Assembly: GCF_000759025.1 (NCBI RefSeq)
Contig: NZ_JPOS01000090.1
Location: 1-64,000, forward strand
Direction: 5' to 3'
DNA: 64,000 nt
Source of the DNA: Phaeodactylibacter xiamenensis
GTDB taxonomy: Bacteria > Bacteroidota > Bacteroidia > Chitinophagales > Saprospiraceae
In this document: in pieces, positions 62,742-64,000 of the stretch
Layout: every line of letters starts with the position of its first letter
Numbering within the stretch: position 1 is the first letter of the stretch
Notes under the pieces: generated by a model
Databases searched by the model: none
Seen by the model: the letters and a program-made list of their open reading frames with translations, nothing else
What the model was told of the DNA's origin: nothing
Program-made: the position numbers and the translations under genes

Positions 62742-63299
62742 TCAGGCTTGTTCATCCGCAGTATGGCCAAAGAAGCTGAAAATGGTTTTCCCGTAATGCC
62801 GCTCCTGCTCGTAGTTAGGGTGATCCTGATAACTATGGTTGGGGTTGTGCTCCATCACAAACAAGCCATCAGCTGCTAACAGGCCATGCTCAAATACCAG
62901 ATCAGGGATGCTGTCAGTAACGGGCAAACCATAAGGCGGGCCGGCAAAGATGTAATCGTACTGCTGGCCGTCCAGCGGCATAAATTTAAATACGTCACTA
63001 TGCACGATCCGGAGTTGGTCTTCGATTCCCAGCTCCTGTGCCGTTTTTTTAACAAACTTGACACATCCTGGAAACTTATCCACATACGTAACATCACGGC
63101 AGCCCCGGGAAATAAACTCATAGCTATGATTGCCCGTGCCACCAAAAAGGTCAAGAACCCTCAGAGATTCAAAGTCAAACGTGTTGTAAAGGATATTAAA
63201 CAACCCCTCTTTGGCAAAGTCAGTGGTAGGCCGGGTGGGCCAGTTCTTCGCTGGCGGGTTAAAGCGCCGTCCTTTAAAGGCTCCTCCTATAATGCGCAT
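62742..63299 (-). CDS. rsmD: 16S rRNA (guanine966-N2)-methyltransferase RsmD, altered catalytic motif
   Basis: 185 aa, family size. MRIIGGAFKGRRFNPPA, RPTTDFAKEGLFNIL, SAM motif LDLFGGTGNHSYEFISRG and YVDKFPGCVKFVKK fit RsmD. The motif IV, normally DPPY/DPPF, reads A-GPPYG: the Asp codon is Gly (GGC), one base away from GAC. This residue holds the target guanine amine, so activity is uncertain. RsmD methylates G966 of 16S rRNA. It is 10 bp after the DUF3822 gene, the same operon. Confidence 0.9.
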   Translation of the reverse strand: MRIIGGAFKGRRFNPPAKNWPTRPTTDFAKEGLFNILYNTFDFESLRVLDLFGGTGNHSYEFISRGCRDVTYVDKFPGCVKFVKKTAQELGIEDQLRIVHSDVFKFMPLDGQQYDYIFAGPPYGLPVTDSIPDLVFEHGLLAADGLFVMEHNPNHSYQDHPNYEQERHYGKTIFSFFGHTADEQA

Positions 63300-63309
63300 A
63301 GACAGATTA

Positions 63310-64000
63310 TTATAGCAAGCTCAGGCTGAGCAAATCAAAGTATTGGTAAGCCACCTCGCGGTCGTTTTCCAAATCAAACTTGAAAATGGCCCGGGTGTCC
63401 ATAAACTCCATGAGGGGAAGATAACGGGCAAGCAAGCGATAGATTTCGGAGGCCTCGACCAATTGGCCACTTAGATACACCCGCGTGGATTCTGCGCTAA
63501 GCCCGGCCTGTTCGAAGACCAGCATAGCGTAATAGACAAAATCTTTGGCGCTCCGGTAACGGTAGGCATTGAAAAAAGCCAGAGCCCCATTCTGCAGCAC
63601 GCTGGCAAAAAGATGCCCATCCAACAGGTGAAAATAGGCTCCATCTTTATAATTGACCAACCGGCGCTGTCCTTCCAGAAGCACATGGCCCAGATGGAAA
63701 ATCCTGCAACCCGAAAAGAGGCGGCGGGCAGCCGCTTCGAGCGAATCTTCCACCGCATAAACAAAACAGGTATGGAGTGATGCCACCTGATCGGCAAGAA
63801 CGGTATCCCGATCCGAAAGCCGGGTAGTACCTTCCAGATAAGTGAGGTGGTCATCCGGGTTGTAAAGCCGGTCCGGAACAATGACCTGCCTCGGGGTAGC
63901 AAAAGCCAGGCGGATGTTCCGAAAGGAGGCAGATAAGAGCTCATCCTTTCGGTGAAGCTGCTCCAGCATATCCGCATCTAAGGGCGTATCTTCAAGGCTA
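63310..64000 (-). CDS. DUF3822 family protein, C-terminal part (5' end outside window)
   Basis: The frame stays open to the right edge with no start codon that must be used (an internal Met at 63969 follows an open stretch SLEDTPLDAD), so the N-terminus is missing. Typical features of DUF3822: VIVPDRLYNPDDHLTYLEG, SLHTCFVYAVEDSL, FHLGHVLLEGQ, NGALAFFNAYRYRSAKDFVYYAMLVFEQAGL, VYLSGQLVEASEIYRLLARYLP. Family members are Bacteroidota proteins, actin/ASKHA-like in appearance, often next to rsmD; role unknown. Here it ends 10 bp before rsmD. Confidence 0.82.
   Translation of the reverse strand, partial: SLEDTPLDADMLEQLHRKDELLSASFRNIRLAFATPRQVIVPDRLYNPDDHLTYLEGTTRLSDRDTVLADQVASLHTCFVYAVEDSLEAAARRLFSGCRIFHLGHVLLEGQRRLVNYKDGAYFHLLDGHLFASVLQNGALAFFNAYRYRSAKDFVYYAMLVFEQAGLSAESTRVYLSGQLVEASEIYRLLARYLPLMEFMDTRAIFKFDLENDREVAYQYFDLLSLSLL

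Overview
The window reads as a chromosomal segment of a Bacteroidota bacterium, most like the Saprospiraceae/Lewinellaceae group (inference). Reasons: several large secreted proteins carry type IX secretion (T9SS) C-terminal domains with SprB, GEVED and BACON repeats; there is a SusC/SusD pair; DUF4296 and DUF3822 genes are present; several promoter-like sites fit the Bacteroidota -7 box TAnnTTTG; and Shine-Dalgarno sequences are weak. Gene density is high and mobile DNA is sparse: one truncated ISL3-type transposase at the left edge and two long palindromic intergenic elements.

Layout. 1-6.2 kb: ISL3 transposase N-terminus, a secreted hypothetical, a penicillin-acylase-family Ntn hydrolase, an alpha/beta hydrolase, then a compact operon (lactonase-type amidohydrolase, SDR dehydrogenase, mutarotase) that fits non-phosphorylative L-fucose/6-deoxysugar oxidation. 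6.2-16 kb: three large secreted proteins on the minus strand (SprB-repeat protein, S8 subtilase, M43 metalloprotease that seems to have lost its 3' end). 16.2-17.6 kb: a membrane-anchored YWTD-propeller protein with an unknown cytoplasmic domain. 18-20.7 kb: a three-gene operon resembling plant VTE3, VTE4 and VTE2, i.e. the prenylation and both methylations of tocopherol (vitamin E) synthesis. 20.8-26.6 kb: a giant M12B-like T9SS metalloprotease. 26.8-35.5 kb: housekeeping genes (gamma-glutamylcyclotransferase family, SecG, RdgB, branched-chain aminotransferase, a lipoprotein pyrophosphatase, CcmD, glutamate dehydrogenase family, Lrp/AsnC, TraB/GumN, MmcQ/YjbR) and tRNA-Arg(CCT).

36-43.5 kb: an accessory-looking block directly downstream of the tRNA. 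It has two paralogous PP2C phosphatases, then five tightly packed genes for exported proteins (CsgG/FlgT-like, a large protein sharing a C-terminal module with it, a lipoprotein, a DUF6175-like protein and an unknown), then a DUF1853 nuclease-fold protein. It could encode an undescribed envelope assembly with a phosphatase input. 43.6-49 kb: a thioredoxin-fold T9SS cargo, an SDR, a SixA-like phosphatase, a DUF4296 lipoprotein and an OmpR/PhoR-type two-component pair. 49-58.4 kb: a T9SS type-B protein, SusD/SusC, a SLC13/DASS transporter and a zinc-ribbon protein. 58.4-64 kb: GlnRS, ArgRS, a secreted hypothetical, RsmD (with an altered catalytic motif) and the 3' part of a DUF3822 gene running off the right edge.

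The strongest candidate for an undescribed system is the VTE-like operon at 18.05-20.73 kb, because tocopherol synthesis is known from photosynthetic lineages. Next are the PP2C/exported-protein block and the pair of palindromic elements whose stem sequences differ while their pairing and a short core are kept. All functional calls come from reading motifs; no database search was run.
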